Part shown: positions 1 through 8,046 of the stretch, piece after piece
How the letters are laid out: the number at the start of each line of letters is the position of its first letter
Numbering within the stretch: position 1 is the first letter of the stretch
From: an uncultured Verrucomicrobiota bacterium
Lineage (GTDB): Bacteria; Verrucomicrobiota; Verrucomicrobiae; Verrucomicrobiales; DEV007
Direction of reading: 5' to 3'
Assembly (NCBI GenBank): GCA_902591645.1
Contig: CACJBM010000016.1
Coordinates: 1 to 30,586 of the forward strand
DNA length: 30,586 bases
Program-made: the position numbers and the translations under genes
The notes under the pieces: generated by a model
What the model was told of the DNA's origin: nothing
Database searches by the model: none
The model's input: the letters and a program-made list of their open reading frames with translations, nothing else

Positions 1-90
1 TTGGTGTTTTTGAAAAGAGAAACTTATAATTCGTGGCTTTATAAGAAGTGTGATTTTTTATGTAAATCTAACGACATTTCCGCAAACTAA
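1..90 (+). CDS. possible 3' end of an upstream gene (29 codons)
   Basis: The first frame of the window is open from base 1 to a TAA at 88-90. It encodes 29 residues rich in Lys, Tyr, Cys and Phe, with no start codon that must be used. It could be the C-terminus of a gene running in from the left, such as another glycosyltransferase or modifying enzyme of the cluster, but 29 codons are too few to recognise a family. Bases 91-172 hold no convincing gene and probably contain the leader of the next one. Confidence 0.25.
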   Translation: MVFLKRETYNSWLYKKCDFLCKSNDISAN

Positions 91-172
91 CATTGGTTTA
101 TTATTATTCCATAGATACTTAACGAAACGAAAAATAAAATGATTTATTTTTTTGTTGGGTTATAAGATAAGG

Positions 173-1483
173 ATGTCATCTAAAATTGTATATGTTGGAA
201 TGAGTGCTGATCTAGTTCACCCAGGCCATCTAAATATTTTAAATGAGGCATCATCATTTGGTGATGTCATTGTAGGCTTATTAAGTGATGAAGCCATAGC
301 CTCTTATAAGCGAGTGCCTTACATGAATTATGAAGATCGCTGTAAAGTTTTGAAGAGCTTAAAACAAGTAAGTAAGGTTGTGAAACAGTCTACTCTTGAT
401 TACAAGGATAATTTAAGAAAATACAAGCCAGATTATGTTGTTCATGGGGATGATTGGAAGACGGGAGTTCAGGAAAACACAAGAAAGCACGTTATTAGGG
501 TTCTTGAGGAATGGGGCGGTGAGCTAATCGAAGTTCCCTATACAAAATCTATTTCATCAACCAAATTTATATCTGACATTTCTCTTAATGGTGTTACTCC
601 GGATTTTCGTAGAGCTTCACTTAAGAGGATGCTCAATTTAAAACCAATGATTAGGCTCATAGAGGTGCATAGTGGATTAACTGGGCTCATAGGAGAGAAA
701 GCTAAATTTGTAGATGATAAAGATGGTTCTGTTTCTGAGTTTGATGGTTTTTGGGGTAGTAGTCTGACGGAATCAACCCTAAGGGGAAAGCCAGACATTG
801 AAGCTGTGGATATATCATCTAGATTAAACACTTTATCAGATATTCTAGATGTAACGACTAAACCCATAATCTTTGATGGTGATACTGGTGGGAACGTTGA
901 ACAGTTAAAATTTACAGTTCGCTCATTGGAGAGGTTGGGGGTGTCCGCTATAATAATTGAGGATAAGATAGGCCTAAAAAAGAATTCGCTTTATGGGGCC
1001 TCTGTTTCACAACAACAAGATTCGATTTCTAATTTTAGTGAAAAAATAGCCGGTGCTAAAGCTACGTTGGTCACTGATGAATTTATGGTAATAGCTCGTA
1101 TTGAAAGTTTAATACTTAATCAAGGAATGGAAGATGCACTTAAAAGAGCCGAGGCGTATATTAATGCAGGTGCTGATGCGATTATGATACATAGTTGCAG
1201 CAAGGACTCTGATGAAATTTTTGCATTTGCGGACCATTATTCTAAATTCGAAAATAAAAAACCTTTAGTCGTTGTCCCTACAACCTACAATGCAGTTACA
1301 GAAGAAGAATTACATCATAAAGGCATCAATGTAGTTATATATGCGAACCATCTTTTGCGAGCCGCATATCCATCAATGATGAATACAGCAATTTCCATAT
1401 TGAAAAATAAAAGGTCTCTAGAAGAAGATGAATCTATTATGTCTGTTAAGGATGTATTAGAAATAATACCTACTGAGAATTGA
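173..1483 (+). CDS. pepM: cytidylyltransferase-phosphoenolpyruvate mutase fusion (Fom1-like)
   Basis: Bifunctional cytoplasmic enzyme. The N-terminal ~135 residues are a TagD/GCT-like cytidylyltransferase with the HxGH motif (HPGH, residues 16-19) and a C-terminal ISSTKF motif. Residues ~150-430 are a PEP mutase of the isocitrate lyase superfamily with the diagnostic EDK-x5-NS signature ([10 protein letters not shown], from residue 263) and a metal-binding DGDTGGN stretch. PEP mutase makes phosphonopyruvate, the entry point of nearly all C-P natural products. In fosfomycin biosynthesis the same fusion (Fom1) also cytidylylates 2-hydroxyethylphosphonate. I chose the ATG at 173 because homologues begin just before the VYVGMS strand; a TTG at 152 would add seven residues. 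The stop overlaps the next start (TGATG). Mutase identity is near certain; the substrate of the cytidylyltransferase half is inferred. Confidence 0.95.
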   Translation: MSSKIVYVGMSADLVHPGHLNILNEASSFGDVIVGLLSDEAIASYKRVPYMNYEDRCKVLKSLKQVSKVVKQSTLDYKDNLRKYKPDYVVHGDDWKTGVQENTRKHVIRVLEEWGGELIEVPYTKSISSTKFISDISLNGVTPDFRRASLKRMLNLKPMIRLIEVHSGLTGLIGEKAKFVDDKDGSVSEFDGFWGSSLTESTLRGKPDIEAVDISSRLNTLSDILDVTTKPIIFDGDTGGNVEQLKFTVRSLERLGVSAIIIEDKIGLKKNSLYGASVSQQQDSISNFSEKIAGAKATLVTDEFMVIARIESLILNQGMEDALKRAEAYINAGADAIMIHSCSKDSDEIFAFADHYSKFENKKPLVVVPTTYNAVTEEELHHKGINVVIYANHLLRAAYPSMMNTAISILKNKRSLEEDESIMSVKDVLEIIPTEN

Positions 1484-2625
1484 TGATAGATCCTGATAAG
1501 TTTCTCGATGCTTTTCTCGATCAGAGGATCAATTATTTTACGGGTGTACCTGATTCTTTATTAGCTTCTTTATGTGCGAGTATACAAAATAGAATTCCCA
1601 TTGAGAATCATGTAATTGCAGCGAACGAAGGTAGCTCAATAGCTTTAGCTACAGGCCATTTTATTTCTAGTGGCAACCCAGGATTAGTATATATGCAAAA
1701 TTCTGGCTTGGGTAATGCTGTTAATCCTCTTCTCTCGCTGGCAGATAGGGAAGTCTATGCTATACCTATGGTGTTAGTTATTGGTTGGCGAGGTGAGCCG
1801 GGAAAAAAAGATGAGCCGCAGCATGTTAAACAAGGGATTGTCACACCTGAAATGTTGGAATTAATGAACATTCCATATAAAGTTATCGATGCTGATACTC
1901 AAGATTATGCTGAGATAATTAGAGAAACAGTCAACAAATCTTTAAGCAGTTCTGGTCCCATGGCACTACTAGTTAGAAAAGGGACCTTTAAAAAGCAACA
2001 GTTAAAGCAAAAATATCAAGATTTTGAATTATCGCGTGAAAATGCTATTAGATCGATTTTAGATAAGGCTATGCCTGATACGATTATAGTTTCGACTACG
2101 GGCAAGACTTCGCGGGAGTTATATGAACATAGGGAAAGTAAAAAAGAAGGCCATTCCAAAGACTTTCTAACAGTCGGGTGTATGGGACATGCAATTTCAA
2201 TTGCTATGGGGATTGCATCTAATGAAAAGAATCTTGATGTGTTATGTATTGATGGGGATGGGTCCACGCTAATGCACATGGGATCCCTTGCAATTGTTGG
2301 AAATAGTAAACTAACTAATCTTACCCATATATTGATTAATAATGGTGCACATGAATCTGTTGGAGGGCAGCCTACAGTAGCATTTGATGTTAGTTTAACT
2401 AAAGTGGCTGAAGCTTGCGGTTATAAATATGTGAAATCTGTACGCGGGAAAGAAGATTTATCTCAAGAATTAGAATTGATGAGATCTTTGTCCGGTCCAA
2501 AATTTATTGAGATTAGAGTGAAAATGCTTTCGCGATCTGATTTGGGACGTCCAAAGGAGTCTCCGATTAGTAACAGAAAGCAATTACAAGCAACAATACA
2601 TAAACTATTAAGAAGTGAAACCTAA
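1483..2625 (+). CDS. ppd: phosphonopyruvate decarboxylase
   Basis: ThDP- and Mg-dependent decarboxylase that converts phosphonopyruvate to phosphonoacetaldehyde, pulling the unfavourable PEP mutase equilibrium forward. The 380-residue length is normal for the family. The N-terminal Pyr domain carries the ThDP-activating Glu (AANEGSS, about residue 49). The C-terminal PP domain has the GDG...NN cofactor motif (GDGS at ~258, paired Asn at 286-287) and the NNGAHESVGGQ segment typical of Ppd/AepY. The start ATG overlaps the pepM stop by one base, indicating translational coupling; a TTG one codon earlier is less likely. No strong Shine-Dalgarno sequence is visible. It works directly after the mutase and before the reductase that follows. 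Confidence 0.95.
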   Translation: MIDPDKFLDAFLDQRINYFTGVPDSLLASLCASIQNRIPIENHVIAANEGSSIALATGHFISSGNPGLVYMQNSGLGNAVNPLLSLADREVYAIPMVLVIGWRGEPGKKDEPQHVKQGIVTPEMLELMNIPYKVIDADTQDYAEIIRETVNKSLSSSGPMALLVRKGTFKKQQLKQKYQDFELSRENAIRSILDKAMPDTIIVSTTGKTSRELYEHRESKKEGHSKDFLTVGCMGHAISIAMGIASNEKNLDVLCIDGDGSTLMHMGSLAIVGNSKLTNLTHILINNGAHESVGGQPTVAFDVSLTKVAEACGYKYVKSVRGKEDLSQELELMRSLSGPKFIEIRVKMLSRSDLGRPKESPISNRKQLQATIHKLLRSET

Positions 2626-3775
2626 GAAAAAATGGAGAATACACAACCCTGTACAAATATTATTAGGTAGAGGTTCTAGATATGCATTATTAGAAGCAAT
2701 AAAAAACAAAGATGTTCTAATCGTTTGTTCTAAAAGGGGCAGGAACGAAATTTTAAATGATCCACTCCTTGAGTCTCTTTCTGTATCCAAAAGTATCACT
2801 TGGTTGGATGAGGTGAAATCTAATCCGACAATTGAACAACTTGACTTGATGTTGTCGGCTTCGAAACAGAAGGTTTTTGATATTGTAATGGGATATGGAG
2901 GAGGGTCTGCTTTGGATGCATCAAAAGTGATCGCGCTTACTCAGAGCGCTACTGAAAAAAATTTAAAGATTGATGAAATAGTCATTTCGAATGAAGGGAT
3001 TCCTTTACAGAGGGAAGCGAAGGTAATTGCTATTCCTACTACTTTTGGCACCGGAAGTGAAGTCACACCTTTTGCTACAGTATGGGATCAAAAGGAAAAG
3101 AAAAAATATTCAATTGCAGGGCATGTAATGTTTCCAGATCTAGCGATCATTGATTCCGAATTAGGAATGAGCATGCCGAAAGAAGTTTTAATATCAACCG
3201 CCTTAGATGCATTCAATCAAGCGCTGGAATCTATTTGGAATATTAATTGTACGCCATATACATATTCGATTGCTACCGATTCCGTCAGAAACTTTTTAGA
3301 AATATATAAGGAACTTATTGATGGGCCGGACATTAATGATCTTGAAAAACTTTCGATTGCGAGTTGTTATGCAGGTCTTGCAATTAGTCATACTAGAACA
3401 GCTTTTTGTCATTCCATATCGTATCCCTTGACAAGTATTTATGGTATACCACATGGCCTTGCTTGTGCTCTTACGACATTGCCTGTTTACCGTTTAAATA
3501 AAGAAAAACACACTACTTGGTTTGATCGCTTAGAAAATGAAATACAATCAGATAATTTGGAGAATGATTTAACCTCTGTCATGAATACCTTTCAAGTAGT
3601 AGAAAGAGTTAATAAATATTTTAGCACACCTGAAGATTTGTTTAGCATTAGAGATAGAATGATTACTGATGCAAGAGCAGGAAATAATTTATCAGGTTCA
3701 TCGGAAGAAATATTAGATAGAATTATAGAGGAGACGGTCTATGCATTGCAGCATGGATTTAAATTAATTGAATGA
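2615..3775 (+). CDS. iron-ADH-family phosphonoacetaldehyde reductase
   Basis: NAD(P)H-dependent group III alcohol dehydrogenase, predicted to reduce phosphonoacetaldehyde to 2-hydroxyethylphosphonate, as FomC and PhpC do. Family marks are the GGGSALDASK nucleotide-binding motif (residues ~95-104), PTTFGTGSEVTP (141-152) and the metal-site region. Candidate ligands Asp198, His266 and His280 are present, but the position that is normally the first His (Asp+4) is Gln202. That may be a trait of this subfamily or may change metal use. The start is a GTG overlapping ppd by 11 bases; the nearby ATG at 2632 is out of frame. Operon position after pepM and ppd is the main reason for assigning phosphonoacetaldehyde as substrate. 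No phosphonoacetaldehyde aminotransferase is seen, so hydroxyethyl- and not aminoethylphosphonate is expected. Confidence 0.85.
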   Translation: MKPKKKWRIHNPVQILLGRGSRYALLEAIKNKDVLIVCSKRGRNEILNDPLLESLSVSKSITWLDEVKSNPTIEQLDLMLSASKQKVFDIVMGYGGGSALDASKVIALTQSATEKNLKIDEIVISNEGIPLQREAKVIAIPTTFGTGSEVTPFATVWDQKEKKKYSIAGHVMFPDLAIIDSELGMSMPKEVLISTALDAFNQALESIWNINCTPYTYSIATDSVRNFLEIYKELIDGPDINDLEKLSIASCYAGLAISHTRTAFCHSISYPLTSIYGIPHGLACALTTLPVYRLNKEKHTTWFDRLENEIQSDNLENDLTSVMNTFQVVERVNKYFSTPEDLFSIRDRMITDARAGNNLSGSSEEILDRIIEETVYALQHGFKLIE

Positions 3776-4962
3776 GATTGTTGTTTGTAGAATCTTCTAA
3801 CCCAATTAGCGCTACAACTGGAGGTTCTTTTAAGTCTCTAAAAGTGATACTGGATAGTTTTAAGGAGTCACAAAATAAGTTGTTCATTTCATTCTATTTT
3901 CAGAATTATCTTTCTGATTATTGTATCCAAAATGGGATTAAAACATACATCTTACCATATTTTTCCTTAGCAAAACTTTTTAGAAAGTGCCGAGTTGATT
4001 CTACAAAAGAATCTTTACAAACGTGTAAGAACCCATCGCGTAATTATCTGAAGGAAATATTGGGAAAAATTAATGTCACAATAAATATATCATTAAATGT
4101 TTTTCCGATACTTCGTGTAATTAAAAGTGAGAAAATAAATTTAGTATATTGCAACACTGGTGTAAGTTGTGATCGGGCTGCAGCTATTGCTGCAATCATA
4201 CTAAGGCGCAAATATATATTGCATCTCAGGAATGCTCCAAAGTTAAATTCTATAGACAGATTCCTACTTAGAAAGGCTTACAAGATTATAGCTATTTCTA
4301 ATTATGTCAGTGAAAAGCACAGCTTGAACAATGGGAAGCTCTTTCCTAAATCGTTCGTAATAATTAATCCTATTGGAAAAGAAATTGAAGATCATCTTCC
4401 TAACGAGCGACACATTAGAACAAAAAATGGAGGTCTAATCATAGGATGTTTTTCTAGATTAATAACTTGGAAAGGGTTAGAATTATTAATATCAGAATTT
4501 AATCAATTCTTGATACATGGTGGCAGCGGTGAATTGTTAATTTATGGAGATGGGCCACTTAAAAAGAGGCTGATAGAACAAATTAAAAATTTACAGATAG
4601 AATCAAAAGTTCAGTTATTTGACTTTTGTGAAGATATTGTAAGAGTGATGAAAGGATGTTCTGTTGTGGTTTGCCCTTCAATTGAACCTGAACCATTGGG
4701 GAGAGTGGTAATAGAAGCAATGCATTTGGGTATTCCAGTAATTGCTTCTAATCTTGGTGGGCATAGGGAAACTATTATTGCTGAAAGGGATGGAATTTTG
4801 TTTAATCCCAATAATGTAGGAGATCTAGCAATTCAATTAAATCGTATATTTGAGAATACTGAGTTATGTGAATCTATTTCTCGTCAAGGTGTTCTTAAAG
4901 CTCATCAATTTAGATCTCAGGAATACGTATTAAGGCTAAAAGAATTTTTATTTTCAGATTAA
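3772..4962 (+). CDS. GT4-family glycosyltransferase
   Basis: GT-B fold retaining glycosyltransferase of 396 residues. The C-terminal half has the typical GCFSRLITWKG donor-domain entry, the YGDGPL segment and the E-x7-E motif (Glu307 and Glu315 in EPEPLGRVVIEA), followed by GIPVIAS and GGHRE. The N-terminal domain is more divergent, as usual for acceptor domains. It probably adds one sugar to the lipid-linked repeat unit at the inner membrane; donor and acceptor cannot be read from sequence. It starts with an ATGA overlap with the reductase, so it belongs to the same transcript as the phosphonate genes. It is the only clear glycosyltransferase in the window, too few for a whole repeat unit. 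Confidence 0.9.
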   Translation: MRLLFVESSNPISATTGGSFKSLKVILDSFKESQNKLFISFYFQNYLSDYCIQNGIKTYILPYFSLAKLFRKCRVDSTKESLQTCKNPSRNYLKEILGKINVTINISLNVFPILRVIKSEKINLVYCNTGVSCDRAAAIAAIILRRKYILHLRNAPKLNSIDRFLLRKAYKIIAISNYVSEKHSLNNGKLFPKSFVIINPIGKEIEDHLPNERHIRTKNGGLIIGCFSRLITWKGLELLISEFNQFLIHGGSGELLIYGDGPLKKRLIEQIKNLQIESKVQLFDFCEDIVRVMKGCSVVVCPSIEPEPLGRVVIEAMHLGIPVIASNLGGHRETIIAERDGILFNPNNVGDLAIQLNRIFENTELCESISRQGVLKAHQFRSQEYVLRLKEFLFSD

Positions 4963-4966
4963 TTCG

Positions 4967-6787
4967 ATGTGTGGTATTGCCGGTGTAATTAACAACAATC
5001 AGATAACTGATGAAGACATTAATACGGTCCGTAATGCGATTATGAGTATTAGGCACCGTGGCCCTGATTACTGTTCTGTAGTTGAGAGAAAAAATGCATG
5101 CATAGGTCATACGCTTCTTTCCATTATTGATGTTGGAAATGGGCAACAACCAATTACAAATGAAAATAAGCGAATATGGTTATCTTATAATGGGGAAGTA
5201 TATAATTATATAGAGTTGCGGAAATTACTGGAAAGTAGGGGGCGTCAATTTCAAACTAATACAGATACTGAAGTCGTTCTTTTTATGTATGAAGAATTTG
5301 GTGAAGAATTTGTTCATCACTTGAATGGCATGTTTTCTATTGCTGTATGGGATGAGATAAATGAACGACTACTTTTAGTAAGAGACAGATTAGGGGTTAA
5401 GCCATTATACTATTTACACCAAAGGTCCAGATTGTTTTTTGCATCCGAGCTTAAGGCTATTAGTGGTCAAGATTCTTTTATAAAGAAATTCGATTTATCT
5501 GCTTTGGGTAATTACCTGTCATTTAAATATCTTGGCAATACTCAAACTATGTTTGAGGGAGTTCACAAATTAAGACCAGGACACTATGCTATATTCCAAA
5601 ATGATAAATTAACAGTAAAGCGTTATTGGGCGCCTATTCCTCGGAATGTTCGTGGTGATCCAAACTTGATCATTCCCAATTTACTTAGTGATGCGACAGC
5701 GATTAGACTTAGGTCAGATGTTCCATTAAGTGTTTCTCTGAGCGGGGGGATTGATTCGTCGGTTGTGCTTTACGAGGCAGTTCAATCAAGCGCGAAAAAA
5801 GTAACGGCTTTTTCTGTTAGATATCCTGGACATTCGCAAGATGAGTCAATTATAGCATCAAATTTTGCTCGTTCATTAGGAGTTGATCACCATATTGTGG
5901 ATTTCCCCAAATTAGATACTAACAATATTGCTAAATTAGCTATGGTCATGGATGAACCATGTGGCGATTATTCTGCTTACCCTTCATATGAATTATTTAA
6001 AGCTCAAAAAAACTTTTCCACTGTTGTTTTAGGTGGTGATGGAGGTGACGAAGCATTTGGAGGGTACAAGAGATACTCGCTATTTAATAGAATCAGTCAG
6101 TTCAATAAATATTGTAAGGCAATAAAACATTTAAATGTTTTCCCTTTTTCAGGTTTATTAACTCAGAGAATGGCGCGCGCCATAGAGTATTTAGGTTTAA
6201 ATGCTACCGAAAGATATTATAAAATTTTGAGTTCGATGGATAGGATAGAGCAACAATTTTTATTGGGTAAAAATATTAATTTACCAAATGTAATAGACCT
6301 TGGCTGGAATGATAAGGAATTTGAAAGAATGTCTAGGTTGCCATCATTATATGACTATGAAATGTATTTACCTGGTGTTCTTATGAAAGTTGATCGTACT
6401 TCTATGGCTCATTCTGTTGAGGTGAGATCACCATTTTTGGATTATAGAGTTGTTGAATATGGGATTTCCTTACATCAGAAGAAATGTTATAATGGGTCTT
6501 CTACAAAGTTAAGCCTGAGAGAGGCATATAGAAATAAACTACCTAATGAAATATTAGATGGTAAGAAAAGAGGTTTTACAGTGCCGCCAGATTACTGGGA
6601 CAATCAAGACTTTAGAGATTATGCGAATGATATATTATCGGCGAAGCCTTTGAAAGATCGTGGTATCTTTTGTACTAAAGCAGTCAGTAAATTGCTTGAT
6701 GATTGGAATAAAGGTGAGAATAAAAAGTCCCGTTCGATTTGGACGATATTAATGTTTGAGCTTTGGTGCATGCATTACCTTAGTTGA
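4967..6787 (+). CDS. asnB: AsnB-type glutamine-hydrolysing amidotransferase
   Basis: Full-length (606 residues) class II glutamine amidotransferase plus ATP-pyrophosphatase. Cys2 after Met1 (MCGIAGV) is the glutaminase nucleophile, with RHRGPD at ~29-34 and YNGEVYN at ~74-80. The synthetase domain has the PP-loop SGGIDSS (259-265) and GGDGGDEAFGGY further on. Family members make asparagine, but those inside polysaccharide loci commonly amidate a hexuronic acid to a uronamide (WbpS- and WbtH-type enzymes). Four bases separate it from the glycosyltransferase stop. Given the uronic acid pathways nearby, uronic acid amidation is the preferred role; a housekeeping asparagine synthetase is unlikely in this operon but not excluded. 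Fold and chemistry are secure, the acceptor is inferred. Confidence 0.85.
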   Translation: MCGIAGVINNNQITDEDINTVRNAIMSIRHRGPDYCSVVERKNACIGHTLLSIIDVGNGQQPITNENKRIWLSYNGEVYNYIELRKLLESRGRQFQTNTDTEVVLFMYEEFGEEFVHHLNGMFSIAVWDEINERLLLVRDRLGVKPLYYLHQRSRLFFASELKAISGQDSFIKKFDLSALGNYLSFKYLGNTQTMFEGVHKLRPGHYAIFQNDKLTVKRYWAPIPRNVRGDPNLIIPNLLSDATAIRLRSDVPLSVSLSGGIDSSVVLYEAVQSSAKKVTAFSVRYPGHSQDESIIASNFARSLGVDHHIVDFPKLDTNNIAKLAMVMDEPCGDYSAYPSYELFKAQKNFSTVVLGGDGGDEAFGGYKRYSLFNRISQFNKYCKAIKHLNVFPFSGLLTQRMARAIEYLGLNATERYYKILSSMDRIEQQFLLGKNINLPNVIDLGWNDKEFERMSRLPSLYDYEMYLPGVLMKVDRTSMAHSVEVRSPFLDYRVVEYGISLHQKKCYNGSSTKLSLREAYRNKLPNEILDGKKRGFTVPPDYWDNQDFRDYANDILSAKPLKDRGIFCTKAVSKLLDDWNKGENKKSRSIWTILMFELWCMHYLS

Positions 6788-6815
6788 TACAATTAATTAT
6801 ACTGATAAAAATTGA

Positions 6816-8042
6816 ATGTTTTTATTCTATCGAATTTTCCCCTTCTTTCTGTTATGCGCTTCTTTTGAAGTTCTGAAAATTCCTGTTATAGGGATAACAC
6901 TGTTACGTTTCCTTGCAGCCCTTTGTGTTATTGCAATTTTTTTAGATTGCTTATATCAGGTTTCTAGGGATTCTAAGAGAGTTAGAATTAGACTTCCTCT
7001 AGATATAAAATTATTTTTATTGTTTTTAGTTAATTCAATAATCATTTGTTGGGGTTATGAAAGTGATCAGCGTTATGCAATTCTAGTAAATTCGGGCATG
7101 CTAGTATTGTTATACTGCTTTGTAAGAATGTACGCGATAAACACTAACAATATCATAAAGACTTTTAAATATATTACATTAGGGTTTTTATTTGGAAGTA
7201 TAATTTCTTACTTGATTTATAAGAATGTAATCTTAATACCTTCTTATTTAATTGAAGATTTTAGACTTGAAGAGGGGCGCTCGAGATTTGTTGGACTACT
7301 ACGAAATCCTAACAGGTATGGTCTTTATGCAATGCTATCACTTTTTTCATTGTTGTTATGGATAATGTTTAGAGTGAAATCTAAACGTAATTTTGTATCC
7401 ATTTTAATTCTAGCTTTGATGATACTGGCACATGTATTTTTTCTGCGAGAGTCATTTTCCCGTGCCGCAATAACTGGGACCTTGATCTCATTTGTGTCTT
7501 TGTTTGTGCTTGCTTTTTGCATTGATAAGACTATCAGGGGGAAACTAGTTATCGGATTTTCGGTATTTGTTTCTTTGGGTTTTCTGGTTATGAGCCTTGA
7601 TAATAGTTTTGCTCTTAGATTTGATATAACCAATGCATATGCTTCAGGGAGTGGATTAAATCGAAATATTTTATTAATTGAAAGCTTAAATGTAATACAA
7701 TCTAACCCAATATTGGGTTTTATTGGTAATCCTAATGTTGAAAGTTTTTATACTTACAATGTTTCCGCTCATGATCCTCATAATACTTTTTTGTTCAATT
7801 GGCTTCATCATGGATTTTTCGGGATGTTAATTATTGTTGGTATCTTGTTTTGGATTTTTAAGGAGAGTGTATCGAATATAACCCGAGAAAATTATGGGGC
7901 TTCTGCTATTTGTACTGCCTTATTAATAGGGGTCCTTGCTTTTTGCTTAATGCATAGCACCACTCATTGGAAAGGATTTATAATATGCCTAGCTCTGATC
8001 AGTTCAATAAGTGCCGTGCATAAACAAAAACAGCATTCATAG
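6816..8042 (+). CDS. Wzy-like O-antigen polymerase/ligase family membrane protein
   Basis: Polytopic membrane protein of 408 residues with roughly ten hydrophobic segments. Two features match the O-antigen ligase/polymerase (Wzy_C) family: RNPNRYG around residue 164, and the periplasmic-loop motif HDPHN at 319-323 just before a conserved hydrophobic pair of helices. It would polymerise undecaprenyl-linked repeat units on the periplasmic face. It lies between the amidotransferase and the flippase, the classic place for a Wzy. ATG start, 28 bases after asnB, without a clear ribosome-binding site. The sequence does not separate a polymerase from a ligase; context favours polymerase. Confidence 0.8.
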   Translation: MFLFYRIFPFFLLCASFEVLKIPVIGITLLRFLAALCVIAIFLDCLYQVSRDSKRVRIRLPLDIKLFLLFLVNSIIICWGYESDQRYAILVNSGMLVLLYCFVRMYAINTNNIIKTFKYITLGFLFGSIISYLIYKNVILIPSYLIEDFRLEEGRSRFVGLLRNPNRYGLYAMLSLFSLLLWIMFRVKSKRNFVSILILALMILAHVFFLRESFSRAAITGTLISFVSLFVLAFCIDKTIRGKLVIGFSVFVSLGFLVMSLDNSFALRFDITNAYASGSGLNRNILLIESLNVIQSNPILGFIGNPNVESFYTYNVSAHDPHNTFLFNWLHHGFFGMLIIVGILFWIFKESVSNITRENYGASAICTALLIGVLAFCLMHSTTHWKGFIICLALISSISAVHKQKQHS

Positions 8043-8046
8043 ATCT

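Noticed and set aside
93..119. Promoter for the phosphonate operon
   Set aside because: TTGGTT and TAGATA/GATACT-like elements are present but the spacing is 13-15 bases, too short to support a call.
538..867. 109-codon minus-strand frame within pepM
   Set aside because: Lies wholly inside the cytidylyltransferase-mutase fusion, whose motifs are intact across this stretch; no recognisable domain.
173..3775. Antibiotic (fosfomycin or phosphinothricin-type) gene cluster
   Set aside because: The first steps match, but no radical SAM methyltransferase, epoxidase, peptide ligase or resistance gene follows; the operon continues with polysaccharide genes.
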